From NCBI RefSeq assembly GCF_001612635.1, contig NZ_BDAV01000005.1, positions 496,001 through 560,000 of the forward strand: a stretch of 64,000 nucleotides of DNA. Direction: 5' to 3'. Under the pieces are notes generated by a model. The model did no database searches. It had not been told where the DNA came from and worked only from the letters and a program-made list of their open reading frames with translations. Source of the DNA: Nocardia africana NBRC 100379 (GTDB lineage Bacteria > Actinomycetota > Actinomycetes > Mycobacteriales > Mycobacteriaceae). Each line of letters opens with the position of its first letter. Position 1 is the stretch's first letter. Shown here piece after piece: positions 56,246-64,000 of the stretch. A program made the translations under genes and the position numbers.

Positions 56246-57460
56246 GTGATCGCCGATTTCACCGAGCACTGGCTGCTCTACTGCTCGATTCCGGTGATCG
56301 CCGCGTTCATCGGCTGGACCACCAAACTCGTCGCCGTCGAAATGCTGTGCCGCCCGCTGGAATTCCGCGGCATCCCGCCCTGGCTCGGGTGGCAGGGCGT
56401 GATTCCGAAGGCAGCGCCGCGGATGGCGACGATCGCGGTGGACCTGATGTTCTCCCGGCTGATCGATCCGCAGGAGATCCTCGGTCGCATCGATGTCGCC
56501 GAGCTCACGACCACCCTGCGTGAACCGCTCGACGACGCCGTCGCACACACCGTCGACGAATTGATGATGCGCTACGAACCGCGGCTGTGGGTGACCATGC
56601 CGCAGTTCGCCCGCGAGGCGATGATCCGCCGCGTCCAGCGCGACGTCCCCGACCTCATCGACGAAATCGTCACCGACCTGCGGACCAACCTCGACCAGAT
56701 CATGGATCTGCGGTCCATCGCCATCGACACCCTGGTCAACGACAAGGCACTGCTGGTGGAGATGGTGCGCCGGGTGGGCCATCACGAACTGCGCTTCATC
56801 GTGCGCTCCGGCCTGCTGTTCGGCACCCTGCTGGGCTTCGTGCAAATGATCACCTGGGCCTTCACCCACTCCTCGTGGCTGATGCCGCTGTTCGGCGGAT
56901 TCACCGGCCTGGTCACCGACTGGCTGGCGCTGCAGATGATCTTCCGGCCGGTGCGGCCGTGGCGGATCTTCGGCCGTATCGGCTGGCAGGGCCTGTTCCA
57001 CAAGCGCCGCGAACAGGTCTGCATCGACTACGGCGATCTGATCGCCACGGAAATCCTCACCCCGGCCAAGATGCTCGAGGCGGTCCTCAACGGGGAGCGC
57101 TCGGATCGGCTGGCATCGATTCTGGCGCGACGGATGGACGAATTCATCGATACGCAGTCCGCACCCGCGCGACCGCTGGTGATGCTGGTAGCCGGCGATT
57201 CCATCACCCGCGTCAAACGCGAGATCGTCCCCGAGATGCTGTCCTACATCCGCAGTGCCGCAGCCGGATTCGAGGATCACGCGATGCGCACGCTGGATCT
57301 GCGCAATCTGGTGATCGAGAAGACCCGCCAGCTCACCGACGACGAATACGAAGGGTTGCTGCGCCCGGCGTTCAAACAGGACGAGTGGAAACTGGTCGCC
57401 ATCGGCGGTGTGCTCGGCTTCCTGGTGGGTGAATTGCAGGTGCACCTCCTGCTCAGCTGA
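56246..57460 (+). CDS. DUF445-family membrane protein
   Basis: The 404-residue protein has an N-terminal helix (YCSIPVIAAFIGWTTKLVA), a central helix pair near 195-230 and a C-terminal helix. The unit GWTTKLVAVEMLCRP, with later GWQG, recurs as GLVTDWLALQMIFRP with GWQG in the centre, so the protein contains the internal duplication typical of DUF445. The function is unknown. A GTG at 56246 is the start. Confidence 0.85.
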   Translation: MIADFTEHWLLYCSIPVIAAFIGWTTKLVAVEMLCRPLEFRGIPPWLGWQGVIPKAAPRMATIAVDLMFSRLIDPQEILGRIDVAELTTTLREPLDDAVAHTVDELMMRYEPRLWVTMPQFAREAMIRRVQRDVPDLIDEIVTDLRTNLDQIMDLRSIAIDTLVNDKALLVEMVRRVGHHELRFIVRSGLLFGTLLGFVQMITWAFTHSSWLMPLFGGFTGLVTDWLALQMIFRPVRPWRIFGRIGWQGLFHKRREQVCIDYGDLIATEILTPAKMLEAVLNGERSDRLASILARRMDEFIDTQSAPARPLVMLVAGDSITRVKREIVPEMLSYIRSAAAGFEDHAMRTLDLRNLVIEKTRQLTDDEYEGLLRPAFKQDEWKLVAIGGVLGFLVGELQVHLLLS

Positions 57461-57550
57461 GGTTGCGCGCTCGCAGCGCGCTGACCTGCGGATTCGCGGT
57501 TGCGCGCCGCAATCGGCTATTGTTTTTCTCGCACCGCCGCGAGGCGGGAT

Positions 57551-57626
57551 GCGGATGTAGCGCAGTTGGTAGCGCATCACCTTGCCAAGGTGAGGGTCGC
57601 GGGTTCGAATCCCGTCATCCGCTCCA
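57551..57626 (+). tRNA. tRNA-Gly (GCC)
   Basis: The acceptor stem GCGGATG/CATCCGC is perfect, the anticodon stem TCACC/GGTGA encloses TTGCCAA (anticodon GCC), and CCA is encoded at 57624-57626. Confidence 0.97.
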
Positions 57627-57908
57627 CGACAGTACCGGACCGCCCCGAAAGTACCGGATCGATAGCACCGATCCTTCTTCGACCGAGCGCATCCGAGGTC
57701 CACTTCCCTTCCTCGCTCGGCACGGGCGATCGCGCTGTCCCGTCCGCAGGCTCCCAGCAGCGGGCAGTCGCCCGCGGCCCGTCGGCGCCGTCTCTTTCGT
57801 AAAATCCTGTGCGCGTTCCGCATTCGACTCCGCCGGGGCACGACTCTGCCCGGCCGTCGTCTCGTCGAGACCGCGATGTTGCTCGTAGCACCCGCTCAGG
57901 AAGGACGC

Positions 57909-58814
57909 ATGTCCACCACTACCGAATCCGCGCTGGACGATCTGTATGTGGCCATCGAGAAGACCGCGCGGCTGGCGAACGTCGCCTGCGCTCCGGACGC
58001 GGTGTGGCCGGTGCTGACCGCCTACGGCACGATGCTCACGCACTCGGTGATCTCTTTCCGGGTGGTCACCCAAGCCGGTCGTTCGGGAGACCTCGACTAT
58101 CGCTTCCTCACGCTGCCGAAAGACATCGACCCGTACGACATCGCGCGTTCGAACGGGCTGATTCCGGCGACCGAACATCCGATCGGGTCACTGCTGGACC
58201 AGGTCCGCGAGCACTTCCCCGTGGACAGCTACGGCATCGATGTCGGCGTCGCCGGCGGCTTCAAGAAGATCTGGCCGTTCTTTCCCGCGGACGGCGTGCA
58301 GAACGTGTCGGACCTCGCCGCCCTCCCCTCCGTGCCTGCCGCTCTCGCCGGCCACGCCGAAATGTTCGCCCGGCACGGCCTGGCGGACAAGGTCGGCCTG
58401 CTCGGTATCGACTACCACGACAAGACGATGAACCTGTACTTCCCCGGGCTTCCCGCCGATCACTTCGCGCCCGACGCCATCGCGTCGCTGCATCGGGATG
58501 CCGGATTTGCCGAACCCAGCGAGGATTTCCTCTCGCTCACCGCGAAGGCATTCGACATCTACGCCACGTTCGGCTGGGAATCGTCGCGGATCGAGCGCCT
58601 GTGCTTCCCGGTGATCACACCGGATCCGGCCGCCCTCCCCGTCCCGATCGACCCGCACTTCCTCGAACTCGCCGACACGGTCCCGTTCGCCACGTACGAG
58701 CGCCGATTCACCTACGCCGCCACCTCGTCGCCCGACGGCGAATCCTACAAGTTCAGCTGGTTCTATCAGTGGCAGCCCAGGATCCTGGACAAGATGAAGA
58801 CGTCCGACTCGTAG
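57909..58814 (+). CDS. ABBA-type aromatic prenyltransferase (NphB/CloQ-like)
   Basis: The 301-residue protein aligns along its length with NphB: LDDLYVAIEKTARLANVAC, LTLPKDIDPYDIARSNGLIP, GGFKKIWPFFPADGVQNV, MNLYFPGLPA, and the region FGWESSRIERLCFPVI close to the end. These enzymes transfer a prenyl group from DMAPP or GPP to an aromatic acceptor, without the DDxxD motif. No secondary-metabolite core enzyme is adjacent; it lies between tRNA-Gly and an ectB-like gene. The ATG at 57909 is behind AGGAAGG. The acceptor is unknown. Confidence 0.9.
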   Translation: MSTTTESALDDLYVAIEKTARLANVACAPDAVWPVLTAYGTMLTHSVISFRVVTQAGRSGDLDYRFLTLPKDIDPYDIARSNGLIPATEHPIGSLLDQVREHFPVDSYGIDVGVAGGFKKIWPFFPADGVQNVSDLAALPSVPAALAGHAEMFARHGLADKVGLLGIDYHDKTMNLYFPGLPADHFAPDAIASLHRDAGFAEPSEDFLSLTAKAFDIYATFGWESSRIERLCFPVITPDPAALPVPIDPHFLELADTVPFATYERRFTYAATSSPDGESYKFSWFYQWQPRILDKMKTSDS

Positions 58815-58913
58815 CCGTTCTTCGGCTCGAATGTGCGGGACCGGGACCCGCAGCGGAACCCGGCCCCGCGGCCGGCCACCGGGTGTGGGTCGGCAGCCGA
58901 CGGTCCTATCCCC

Positions 58914-60167
58914 CTAGGTGCGTCCGCCGCAGACGATATCGACAGCGCGCGTGAGGATGTCGAGTCCGTGATCCAACTCGAAATCCGTAATGGTCAGCGG
59001 TGGCAGGAGTTTCACGACCTCGTCGTTGGCGCCCGAGGTTTCCACGAGCAGGCCCTCCTCGAAGGCGACCCGGCTCACCTTGCCCGCCTCGGACGCGTCG
59101 TCGAAGACCAGGCCGTGCACCAAACCGCGTCCCCGCGTGGACAATCCGCCCACCGCATCCGCCACGCGCGCCAGCCCGGCACGCACCCGCTCGCCGCGGG
59201 CCAGCGTGGCGAGCTCGAGCCGGTCGTCGCGCCAGTACTCCTCCAGCGCCACCCGCGCGGTGACGAACGCGGGATTATTACCGCGGAAGGTGCCGTTGTG
59301 CTCACCCGGCGCCCACTGGTCCAGTTCGCGTTTCATCAGCACCAGCGCCATCGGCAGGCCGTAGCCGCCGATGGACTTCGAGAGCGTGACGATATCGGGG
59401 GTGATGCCCGCGGTCTCGAAGGAGAAGAACGGCCCGGTCCGTCCGCAGCCCATCTGCACGTCGTCGACGATCAGCAGAATTCCGCGCGCGGCGACCAGTT
59501 CCGCGAGCCGGCGCAACCATGCGGCGCCGGCGATGTTCACCCCACCCTCGCCCTGCACCGTCTCCACGATCACGGCCGCCGGTTTGTCCACCCCCGAGGA
59601 CGTGTCGTCGAGCATCCGCTCGATCCACGCCAATTCGTCCACACCGCCCAGGTAGCCGTCGTAGGGCATCGGATGCACATGCGGCAGCGGCACACCCGCC
59701 CCCGCCCGCTTGGCGGCGTTGCCGGTGACGGCCAGCGCACCCAGCGTCATGCCGTGAAAGGCGTTGGTGAAGTTCACCACCGTGGCGCGCCCGGTGATCT
59801 TGCGGGCCAGCTTCAGTGCCGCCTCGACCGCGTTCGCCCCGGTCGGGCCGGGAAATTGAATCTTGTAGTCGAGTCCGCGCGGAACGAGGATCAGATCGCG
59901 CATCGCCTCGAGCAGGTCACGCTTGGCGACCGTCGACATGTCCAGGCCGTGGATGAGCCCGTCGCGAGACAGATAGTCCAGCAGGGCCGCCTTCAGAATC
60001 GGATTGTTGTGCCCGTAGTTGAGCGCGCCGGCTCCGGCGAAGAAGTCGAGGTATTCACGGCCCTGCTCGTCGCGCAGCCAGGCGCCGCGGGCGGTGTCGA
60101 AGACCGTCGGCCAGACCCGGCAGTATCCGCGCACATCCGATTCCAGCGTTTCGAAAACGGTGGTCAT
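58914..60167 (-). CDS. ectB: Diaminobutyrate-2-oxoglutarate aminotransferase (EctB-like), orphan
   Basis: The 417-residue class-III aminotransferase has the full EctB set: FFAGAGALNYGHNNP at the start, FPGPTGANAVEAALKLAR, FHGMTLG, VDDVQMGCGRTG, the PLP lysine in TLSKSIGGYGLPM and a HNGTFRGNNPAF block. It makes L-2,4-diaminobutyrate from aspartate semialdehyde. Neither ectA nor ectC is next to it, so DABA might go to a peptide, siderophore or other product, or ectoine genes lie elsewhere. A palindromic operator is 38 bp upstream. Confidence 0.9.
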   Translation of the reverse strand: MTTVFETLESDVRGYCRVWPTVFDTARGAWLRDEQGREYLDFFAGAGALNYGHNNPILKAALLDYLSRDGLIHGLDMSTVAKRDLLEAMRDLILVPRGLDYKIQFPGPTGANAVEAALKLARKITGRATVVNFTNAFHGMTLGALAVTGNAAKRAGAGVPLPHVHPMPYDGYLGGVDELAWIERMLDDTSSGVDKPAAVIVETVQGEGGVNIAGAAWLRRLAELVAARGILLIVDDVQMGCGRTGPFFSFETAGITPDIVTLSKSIGGYGLPMALVLMKRELDQWAPGEHNGTFRGNNPAFVTARVALEEYWRDDRLELATLARGERVRAGLARVADAVGGLSTRGRGLVHGLVFDDASEAGKVSRVAFEEGLLVETSGANDEVVKLLPPLTITDFELDHGLDILTRAVDIVCGGRT

Positions 60168-60204
60168 AGGTGGTCCTCAGGGGCGGGAGCCACCGCGGCG
60201 ACCC

Positions 60205-60234
60205 CAGTGTGAAACATGACTGTTTCTAACACTG
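60205..60234. promoter_or_regulatory. Palindromic operator upstream of ectB
   Basis: CAGTGTGAAAC and GTTTCTAACACTG flank ATGACT; the arms pair except for two extra bases (TA) in the right arm. The element lies 38 bp before the ectB start and about 200 bp before the divergent ABC transporter start. It resembles sites bound by TetR-type repressors. Confidence 0.5.
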
Positions 60235-60433
60235 CGATGGAGGTCGCGGCAAGGTTTTACGCAAATCCATATCGACCCCGGCGTGCCGCGACGGGCGGGC
60301 GCGGCAACCGGCGAGCATCCGCGCGAGCCCGGCCGACGGGTGCGCCGACCATACCGACCGCCTGGACTCCCCCGCTCCGGTTCTCCGAAATTCGCTCGCC
60401 GACCGGGCGGCGACGTCGTATTCTGGACAACTT

Positions 60434-61240
60434 GTGCGCGCACTCTCGGGGGTTTATTCACGTCTGTTCGGAGCCGGCTTCCGGCGGCAATGGAACTACC
60501 GGTCGGCCGTCTTCGCGGGCTTGGCCGCCAATATCGTGTTCGGCCTGATCCGCGCCGCGGTGATGGTCGCGGCCGCACGCTCCACGCCGGGCTTCGGCGG
60601 CTACACCGGTGCGTCGATCGGCGCCTACGTGTGGCTGTCCCAGGGCATGCTGGGCGCCCTGCGCGTGATGGGACCGCCGCACGACATCGCCGAACGCGTT
60701 CGCACCGGCGATGTGGCGGTCGATCTGCAGCGCCCCATCGACATTCAATTCTTCTACCTGGCAACCGATCTCGGCGGCTCGGCGTGCACGCTGGCGCTGC
60801 GCGGGCTGCCTTCGGTCGCCACCGGTTTGATCACGGCACAGCTGGTGCTGCCCGGCACGGTCGCACCGTATCTGCTCGGCGCCGTCAGTGTCGTTGCGGC
60901 CGTGACACTTTCACTGCTGCTGTTGTTCTCGGTGAGCCTGCTGGGATTCTGGCTGATCGAGACGCGCGGAATCCGGATGCTCTACCAGATCCTGTCCACG
61001 TTCCTCGCCGGTCTCTACGTCCCCGTCCACCTGTTTCCGGCACCGCTGGCCGCCGCCGCGCGGCTGACCCCGTTTCCCTGGCTGCTGCAGGGCCCGGTCG
61101 ATGTGATGTCCGGCCGCGCAACGGGTTCGGCGGCGTGGTCGGTGATCGGCATGCAGGTGCTGTGGATCGTGATCGCGATCGGCATCGGCCGGGCCCTGGT
61201 CGCCGCGGGCCGGCGCAAACTGGAGGTGCAGGGTGGCTGA
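60434..61240 (+). CDS. ABC-2-type transporter permease (first subunit)
   Basis: The 268-residue protein has six predicted membrane helices and belongs to the ABC2_membrane_6-type permeases. Its start GTG at 60434 overlaps nothing; its stop overlaps the next gene by 8 bp. It is divergent from ectB (266 bp between). The three genes together encode an exporter, but the substrate is unknown. Confidence 0.85.
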   Translation: MRALSGVYSRLFGAGFRRQWNYRSAVFAGLAANIVFGLIRAAVMVAAARSTPGFGGYTGASIGAYVWLSQGMLGALRVMGPPHDIAERVRTGDVAVDLQRPIDIQFFYLATDLGGSACTLALRGLPSVATGLITAQLVLPGTVAPYLLGAVSVVAAVTLSLLLLFSVSLLGFWLIETRGIRMLYQILSTFLAGLYVPVHLFPAPLAAAARLTPFPWLLQGPVDVMSGRATGSAAWSVIGMQVLWIVIAIGIGRALVAAGRRKLEVQGG

Positions 61241-62054
61241 GCTCGCACCCTACGGCAGCAGGCTCACACCCTATGTGGCCGTGCTGCGTTCGCGGATGCG
61301 CGCACAGCGCGCCTATCCGCTCTCCTTCGCCACCGACCTGTTCTCCTCCCTGCTGATCGGTCTGGTGGAATTCGCCGAGATGTGGTTGATCTACCACAAC
61401 GTCACCGCCCTGGGCGGTCTGAATTCGACGCAGATGCTGCTGCTGTTCGGCCTGTCCAACCTGAGTTTCGCGCTGGCACAGATCGCCGTCGGCCACACCG
61501 ACACCCTGGCGACCTACATTCGGCTGGGCACCCTCGACGCCTTCCATCTGCGCCCCCAGCCCCTGCTGCTCCAACTGATCACCAGCGATGTGTCACTGCG
61601 GCGTCTGTCGCGGGCCACCGTCGCGGCGGTGGTCCTGACCGTCGGCCTGATCGGTAACGATATCGATTGGAGCGCTGCGCATATCGTGCTCGCGGTGAGC
61701 AGTGCACTGAGCGGGATCGCCATCTTCGCCGGGCTGTTCGTCTGCGCCGCGGGCCTGCAATTCCACCTGGTGGACGGTTCGGAACTCACCAACAGCTTCA
61801 CCTACGGCGGATCCTTCGCCGCCCAGCAACCCGGTTCGGTGTTCTCCGGACCGCTGCGCGCGCTGTTCGGATTCGCGATCCCGGTGTCGTTCGTCGCCTA
61901 TCTGCCCACGATCGCCCTGCTCGGCCTGCCCGGCCCGCGGTGGCTGCCCGCCGAGCTGGCCTGGTTCGGACCGCTTGCGGCGCTGTGGGTTTGGATAATG
62001 GCCTCGACGCTGTGGCGCATCGGGGTGCGGCACTATCAGGGAGGGGGCGGATGA
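61233..62054 (+). CDS. ABC-2-type transporter permease (second subunit)
   Basis: The 273-residue protein has six membrane helices and a fold like its upstream neighbour, so the transporter is probably a heterodimer. Overlaps on both sides (8 bp with the first permease, ATGA with the ATPase) tie the three genes into one translational unit. Confidence 0.85.
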   Translation: MAELAPYGSRLTPYVAVLRSRMRAQRAYPLSFATDLFSSLLIGLVEFAEMWLIYHNVTALGGLNSTQMLLLFGLSNLSFALAQIAVGHTDTLATYIRLGTLDAFHLRPQPLLLQLITSDVSLRRLSRATVAAVVLTVGLIGNDIDWSAAHIVLAVSSALSGIAIFAGLFVCAAGLQFHLVDGSELTNSFTYGGSFAAQQPGSVFSGPLRALFGFAIPVSFVAYLPTIALLGLPGPRWLPAELAWFGPLAALWVWIMASTLWRIGVRHYQGGGG

Positions 62055-63220
62055 ACACCGTCGACGTATCGGATCTGACCCGGCAATTCGTGCTCCGGCG
62101 CCGCTCGCGGGGCCGCCGCAGACGCGTACGCGAGGTGCTGACCGCGGTGGATTCGATGAGCTTTCGCATCGAATCCGGTTCGGCGGTCGGCTATATCGGC
62201 GCCAACGGAGCCGGCAAATCCACCACGATCAAGATGCTCACCGGCATCCTCGTGCCGACCTCGGGCACGGTGCGCACCTGCGGGCTGGATCCGGTGCGCC
62301 GGCGGCGCGAACTGGCCGGCCGGATCGGCGTGGTGTTCGGTCAGCGGTCACAGCTGTGGTGGGATCTGCCGCTGCGCGAATCGTTCACGATCCTTGCCGC
62401 GATCCATCGCCTGGAACCGGTCGCGGCGCGCCGCCGCACGGACGAACTCGTCGAACAGCTCGAGATGGCGCATACCCTCGACACCCCGGTCCGTCAGCTC
62501 TCCCTCGGCCAGCGCATGCGCGCCGAAATCGCCGCGGCGCTGCTGCATCGCCCGGAGCTGCTGATTCTCGACGAGCCGACCATCGGCCTCGATGTGCTGT
62601 CCAAACAGCGGCTGCGGGAGTTCCTGCGCCGGGAGCGGGCGGACAGCGGCACCACCCTGCTGCTGACCACCCACGATATGGGCGATATCGAACGCCTCTG
62701 TGAACGAGTGCTGGTGGTCGACCACGGCCGTCTCGCCTACGACGGCACGCTGCCGGGACTGGCGCGAACCGTCGGCGCGCGGCGGGTCCTGGTCGTCGAT
62801 CTGGCCCGTCCCAGCGGCGATCTCACCGGCCTCGCGGGGGCGACACTGCTGGCGGCCGAGGCCGACGGCATGCGGCAGCGGCTGGCGTTCGATCCCGAAA
62901 TCACCACCGCCGCCCAGCTTCTCGCCGCCATCTCGAACCGGGTCGAGGTGCGCGACCTGTCCATCGAGGAACCCGATATCGAGGATGTGGTGCGCCGCAT
63001 CTACTCCGCCGGAGACGGCACTGCCCCGGCGCCGTCGGACGCCGGGGCAGTGGCCCGGGGCGCGACCCCCGGGGACGAGGCGGAATCAGCCGCCGAACGA
63101 CCCGGTGAACAGGGTGTGCACAACGCCGCTGAGGGCGGCACTGCCGGTGTCGAGAAGGCCGTTCAGCGCGGCGCTACCGGTGTCGATGATGACCGGAATC
63201 ATGCTTCTACCTCTCTCTAG
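62051..63220 (+). CDS. ABC transporter ATP-binding protein with an unusual C-terminal extension
   Basis: The 389-residue frame carries a complete ABC domain: Walker A GANGAGKST, the Q-loop, signature QLSLGQRMR, Walker B LLILDEPTIGLD and TTHDMGD. It belongs to the ABC-2 exporter group with ATPases of about 320-330 residues. Here the last 60-70 residues (about 322-389, Ala/Gly/Asp/Glu-rich) are low complexity. They lie over a hairpin (63019-63052) and antisense to a 38-residue gene, so this tail may be accidental readthrough of a lost stop. The ATPase itself is secure. Confidence 0.85.
   Translation: MNTVDVSDLTRQFVLRRRSRGRRRRVREVLTAVDSMSFRIESGSAVGYIGANGAGKSTTIKMLTGILVPTSGTVRTCGLDPVRRRRELAGRIGVVFGQRSQLWWDLPLRESFTILAAIHRLEPVAARRRTDELVEQLEMAHTLDTPVRQLSLGQRMRAEIAAALLHRPELLILDEPTIGLDVLSKQRLREFLRRERADSGTTLLLTTHDMGDIERLCERVLVVDHGRLAYDGTLPGLARTVGARRVLVVDLARPSGDLTGLAGATLLAAEADGMRQRLAFDPEITTAAQLLAAISNRVEVRDLSIEEPDIEDVVRRIYSAGDGTAPAPSDAGAVARGATPGDEAESAAERPGEQGVHNAAEGGTAGVEKAVQRGATGVDDDRNHASTSL
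63019..63052 (-). terminator. Hairpin near the end of the ABC transporter operon and the small peptide gene
   Basis: A perfect 13-bp stem (CACTGCCCCGGCG with CGCCGGGGCAGTG) has an 8-base loop. On the minus strand it lies 34 bp past the stop of the 38-residue peptide. On the plus strand it falls inside the open frame of the ATPase, at the position where a normal ATPase of this family would end. Confidence 0.6.
63086..63202 (-). CDS. 38-residue hydrophobic peptide with an internal repeat
   Basis: ATG at 63202 follows AGAGAGG and encodes MIPVIIDTGSAALNGLL, then DTGSAALSGVVHTLFTGSFGG. The unit DTGSAALxG is repeated 11 residues apart, so an ancient duplication or amphipathic periodicity is likely. 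The size and amphipathic character recall small envelope peptides of Mycobacteriales such as PorA/PorH-type, but no homology is claimed. It is fully antisense to the 3' end of the ABC ATPase frame and has its own terminator. Expression is not proven. Confidence 0.55.
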   Translation of the reverse strand: MIPVIIDTGSAALNGLLDTGSAALSGVVHTLFTGSFGG

Positions 63221-63380
63221 GGGGCATAGGCCGTCGATCCCCGTGCCGGGCGATCGACCAGAACCCACCCTGCTGGCCGGAACTTAATCGCCGCTGGCCG
63301 ATAGCTGAGAGAGATGTAAGAGCCACTGTGTGGAGTGTCTCCGTAACGAAAACGAGTGCGGTGCCGATGGGAAATCGACT

Positions 63381-63710
63381 CTAGCGCTTGTCGTCTGGGC
63401 GATTGCTGTCCGCCGAGTACAAGCTGACCTCACCGCCCTCGCCGAGAAACGCGTTGACCAGCATGATCCGCTCGGCCTGCATGGCGTCGGCGTCCGGTGC
63501 GGCGGTGGTGATCGAAATCTGCGGGATGGCAGCCCAATTCACGACATAGCGCTCCGGCGGACCCGCCGCGCCGGAGACGTGCGCCAAACGGAAGACCGAG
63601 ACCGTGCGACGCTCCATCAGATCTCGCACCACCTCGGCGATCCGCTCGGGATCTTCCAGAGCGAACAGGAAGCCGAAGGTCAGCTCCGGCGAAGAGACAT
63701 AGGCGGGCAC
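63381..63710 (-). CDS. Hypothetical protein, 109 residues
   Basis: The frame has regular third-position G/C. It encodes an alpha/beta-type protein with FALEDPERIAEVVRDLMERR, IPQISITTAAP and LGEGGEVSLYSAD. It has no membrane segment and no recognised motif. The GTG at 63710 is preceded by a weak GAAG. It is isolated on the minus strand after the transporter operon. Confidence 0.5.
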   Translation of the reverse strand: MPAYVSSPELTFGFLFALEDPERIAEVVRDLMERRTVSVFRLAHVSGAAGPPERYVVNWAAIPQISITTAAPDADAMQAERIMLVNAFLGEGGEVSLYSADSNRPDDKR

Positions 63711-63877
63711 AAATCTTCAGGCTAGCCACCCGTGACCGGTCGCGCAGGCGCCGCGCCGCCGATGGTGGATCTTCGCGATCATGTGATCCCCGCGTGATGC
63801 GTATAACGATTGTCCGGCACCTTGGGTGTTCGGCGCGTCAACCGTTGCATGCCAAGTCGGGACACGCTTTCCTGAAT

Positions 63878-64000
63878 ATGTCCCCGCATTCGGACACGTC
63901 TTTCGCATCGTCGCGGATATCCCGGTTCGTACCACCCGTGAGCAGTGCGACCGCACGGCCGGCGTCCGATTCCGCGGGACTACGCCGGAGCCGAGGGGAG
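63878..64000 (+). CDS. Possible start of a plus-strand gene running off the window
   Basis: ATG at 63878 opens a 41-codon frame that continues past the end. It is Ser/Arg/Ala-rich, with no identifiable domain and no clear ribosome binding site. The rest of 63711-63877 shows no supported gene. Confidence 0.2.
   Translation, partial: MSPHSDTSFASSRISRFVPPVSSATARPASDSAGLRRSRGE

Noticed and set aside
63717..63956. 79-codon minus-strand open frame near the end
   Set aside because: Irregular composition, no ribosome binding site and no recognisable protein features.

Overview
The window is high-GC actinobacterial DNA. Gene order follows the Mycobacterium tuberculosis stretch clpX-clpP2-clpP1-tig ... 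nei-rpiB-Rv2466c ... pepN ... HNH-glbO-aglA ... Rv2474c-Rv2475c-gdh-ettA-ssb. It also carries genes typical of soil Nocardiaceae: a phosphoketolase, GT39/GT87 membrane glycosyltransferases, an ECF sigma factor with a YCII partner and an NphB-like prenyltransferase. A Nocardia-like member of the Mycobacteriales is the best guess. This is inferred from synteny and gene content, not from a marker phylogeny.

Layout. 0-6.4 kb: DinB-like and AhpD-like genes face outward from a shared operator region, then the minus-strand proteostasis block clpX/clpP2/clpP1/tig and an FKBP lipoprotein. 6.4-14.9 kb: phosphoketolase, a degenerate condensation-domain protein, a Nudix hydrolase, a GT39 transferase, a DEAD-box helicase with a translationally coupled 40-codon upstream ORF, and an SMR guanidinium exporter under a guanidine-III riboswitch. 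15-20.6 kb: tRNA-Pro and tRNA-Gly, a GGDEF protein, a Gly/Asp-rich membrane protein and a coupled PAP2-GT87 pair. 20.6-36.7 kb: nei, rpiB, an M48 protease, an Rv2466c-like oxidoreductase, a ferredoxin-reductase-like enzyme, a YCII-ECF pair behind a perfect CRP-type site, purC, pepN, a second tandem clpP pair with a ClgR/PopR-like regulator, a CtaJ-like subunit, aglA, glbO and an HNH endonuclease.

36.8-49.7 kb: an NAD(P)-binding epimerase, the minus-strand block of two conserved proteins, the giant NAD-glutamate dehydrogenase, EttA and SSB, then a dehydratase-like PLP enzyme coupled to a CopD/CtaG protein. 49.8-64 kb is more accessory: tRNA-Arg, a GH15 enzyme, a gluconokinase remnant, small oxidoreductases, DUF2165 and DUF445 membrane proteins, tRNA-Gly, an orphan aromatic prenyltransferase facing an orphan ectB-like aminotransferase, a three-gene ABC-2 transporter, and a 38-residue peptide gene antisense to the transporter's 3' end.

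The most unusual system is the second Clp locus (30.7-32.7 kb). It has one ClpP with an intact Ser-His-Asp triad, and nine bases later a ClpP whose nucleophile is Ala. Opposite them is a Clp-type HTH regulator ending in Ala-Ala, with palindromes in front of both transcription units. This suggests a conditional, partly inactive ClpP assembly that its own substrate regulator may control. Other leads are the guanidine-III riboswitch, the helicase upstream ORF, a codon-usage island inside gdh, and the CRP-type site at the ECF operon.
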